This document shows, piece after piece, positions 6,265-6,782 of a stretch of 6,782 nucleotides of DNA. The position numbers and the translations under genes are program-made. Every line of letters starts with the position of its first letter. The stretch's first letter is position 1. A model generated the notes under the pieces. The model worked only from the letters and a program-made list of their open reading frames with translations. It searched no databases and was not told the DNA's origin. Origin of the DNA: Desulfobacterales bacterium (GTDB taxonomy: Bacteria > Desulfobacterota > Desulfobacteria > Desulfobacterales > ETH-SRB1); NCBI GenBank assembly GCA_030669465.1, contig DAOVDN010000057.1, forward strand, positions 1-6,782, written 5' to 3'.

Positions 6265-6406
6265 CAGAAATTTGAAAACTGGCTTTTAGTTACGGTAACT
6301 ATGGAGCGAGCCGACCGTGTCGGCGGAAAAAACGGCAACACGGTTGCCTTGCTCCAGAATATGGAATGTCCGGACATAGATAAAAAAATGAGTTTTCAAA
6401 TTTCTG
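6265..6406. mobile_element. 142-bp element with perfect 16-bp terminal inverted repeats (MITE-like or structured RNA)
   Basis: CAGAAATTTGAAAACT (6265-6280) and AGTTTTCAAATTTCTG (6391-6406) are exact reverse complements. The interior is made almost wholly of nested dyads: AGTTACGGTAACT (6288-6300), a three-way junction (6302-6356) and ATGTCCGGACAT (6366-6377). No ORF of note lies inside. Size and terminal repeats suit a non-autonomous miniature element, but no clear target-site duplication flanks it, and part of the right terminal repeat recurs at 6412-6426. A structured non-coding RNA or leader is the alternative. Seen: all repeats and pairings. Inferred: mobility or RNA function. Confidence 0.5.
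6302..6356. ncRNA. predicted three-way-junction RNA structure
   Basis: The outer stem is 6302-6309 with 6349-6356 (TGGAGCGA / TTGCTCCA, 8 pairs including one G-U). Arm 2 is GCCGAC 6310-6315 with GTCGGC 6319-6324 around loop CGT. Arm 3 is GGCAAC 6334-6339 with GTTGCC 6343-6348 around loop ACG. The only unpaired junction bases are GGAAAAAAC (6325-6333). Both hairpin loops sit in complementary heptamers (ACCGTGT 6314-6320 and ACACGGT 6338-6344), which allows a competing single-stem fold. The strand transcribed is unknown, and it matches no riboswitch class I can recognise. Confidence 0.35.
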
Positions 6407-6411
6407 ATACT

Positions 6412-6426
6412 TGAGTTTTCAAATTT
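6412..6426. repeat. extra copy of the right inverted-repeat sequence
   Basis: TGAGTTTTCAAATTT occurs at 6389-6403, within and just before the right inverted repeat, and again here, 23 bases later in the same orientation. The left arm at 6265-6280 could pair with either copy. It may be a leftover of a second element end or of an earlier insertion. Confidence 0.6.
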
Positions 6427-6493
6427 TAGTTGTTGATAACGGATCAATCAGAAAAAATTCCCCCTTGAGAGCATATCATTACAACAAAAAATG

Positions 6494-6530
6494 AAACCCC
6501 ATTTCTTCAACCATGAAGGATGGGGTTTTT
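6494..6530. terminator. strong bidirectional terminator hairpin before the partial gene
   Basis: AAACCCCAT (6494-6502) pairs with ATGGGGTTT (6520-6528), and CTTCA (6505-6509) pairs with TGAAG (6514-6518) over the tetraloop ACCA, with a T-G pair and one bulge between. That gives about 15 pairs. Ts run through 6526-6530 on the + strand; on the - strand the stem is followed by CATTTTTTGTTG. It would stop + strand transcripts arriving from the left and - strand transcripts arriving from the right. It overlaps the only ribosome-site-like sequence of the following ORF. Confidence 0.8.
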
Positions 6531-6534
6531 CGTT

Positions 6535-6782
6535 ATGCAACCGTTTTTTAAAGAAACAAGATTCGCACAGGTTAACCTCATCCATATCCCGTTTGTTTCG
6601 ATTAGAGACCACTTATCCGGTGATCTTCTAAAGGAACCGAAAGATCCCGGCACGCTTGCTCTTTCTTTAATCAAGGAGGACATATCCCATCTTACCGTGA
6701 ATCTAATTTCAGGCAAGATCGTTTACAAAATGGTAGAGCTGGATATGATGCCTGCCCATCTGACTTTGTATGCATTTTTTGC
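6535..6782 (+). CDS. unrecognised protein, 5' part only (cut by the window end)
   Basis: ATG 6535 opens a frame with no stop to the end of the window (82 codons plus two bases). It reads like real protein: MQPFFKETRF, IRDHLSGDLLKEPKDP, alternating hydrophobic LTVNLISGKIVYKMVELDMM, then PAHLTLYAFF. I do not recognise the family. An in-frame ATG at 6520 would add five residues; AAGGA (6516-6520) would be 14 bases before ATG 6535 and abuts ATG 6520, so neither start has a well-placed ribosome site. The opposite strand carries a 69-codon frame (6716-6507) that I take as its shadow because its composition is poorer and it runs into the terminator. The terminator hairpin directly upstream means expression needs read-through, anti-termination or a promoter inside the hairpin region. 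It could be the first gene of an insertion sequence, but no transposase motif is visible. Confidence 0.5.
   Translation, partial: MQPFFKETRFAQVNLIHIPFVSIRDHLSGDLLKEPKDPGTLALSLIKEDISHLTVNLISGKIVYKMVELDMMPAHLTLYAFF

Noticed and set aside
6302..6356. Known riboswitch or ribozyme (c-di-GMP GEMM, guanidine-II, hammerhead, integron attC)
   Set aside because: The conserved cores are absent. Each strand has only one ACGG loop, not the two needed for guanidine-II, there is no CUGANGA/GAAA core, and there is no RYYYAAC/GTTRRRY pair.
6507..6716. 69-codon minus-strand frame at the right end
   Set aside because: It is antisense to the open + frame, has less protein-like composition, and ends within the terminator hairpin.
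1..6782. CRISPR array, tRNA or rRNA genes
   Set aside because: There are no regularly spaced repeats of CRISPR length, no cloverleaf with GGTTCGAATCC-type T-arm, and no rRNA-like sequence.

Overview
The window looks like a chromosomal segment of a Gram-negative, probably deltaproteobacterial (Desulfobacterota-like) organism. This is inferred from the moderate GC content, the style of the ThrRS and cold-shock proteins, the DUF4143-type ATPase, the two-domain Usp remnant and the short GGTTCACGGTTC repeats; nothing here fixes the species. It is a mix of housekeeping genes and repeat-rich intergenic DNA.

Layout. Bases 1-536 hold no intact gene. They contain two copies of a 25-bp repeat built from GTCCA/TGGAC half-sites (42-66 and 179-203), then what reads as the wreck of a tandem universal stress protein gene (about 238-396). 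A complete orphan AAA ATPase with a DUF4143-like C-terminus follows on the + strand (537-1751). It converges on a minus-strand pair: threonyl-tRNA synthetase thrS (4967 to 3057) and, 43 bases downstream, an unrecognised exported protein with a TTG start (3013 to 1784). thrS is not followed by infC-rpmI-rplT, the frequent bacterial arrangement.

The 253-base gap between thrS and a divergent two-CBS-domain protein (5221-5670, +) carries two 15-bp direct repeats around a palindrome, a stem-loop in the thrS leader, a candidate extended -10 for the CBS gene and a possible 24-codon ORF overlapping the CBS start. The CBS gene converges on a small cold-shock protein gene (6018 to 5818, -). The two share a bidirectional intrinsic terminator (5763-5804), next to a 20-bp near-perfect palindrome.

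Bases 6019-6534 form the most structured part. They contain the long A/T-rich csp leader with a perfect Shine-Dalgarno, a tandem GGTTCACGGTTC repeat, and a 142-bp element (6265-6406) bounded by perfect 16-bp inverted repeats. The centre of that element folds by simple base pairing into a clean three-way junction, flanked by two perfect palindromes. A second strong bidirectional terminator hairpin (6494-6530) lies immediately before, and overlaps the initiation region of, an unrecognised + strand ORF that runs off the end of the window.

The housekeeping genes are ordinary. The best candidate for something undescribed is the 6265-6406 element, which could be a MITE-like mobile repeat or a structured RNA/leader, together with the terminator and partial gene after it.
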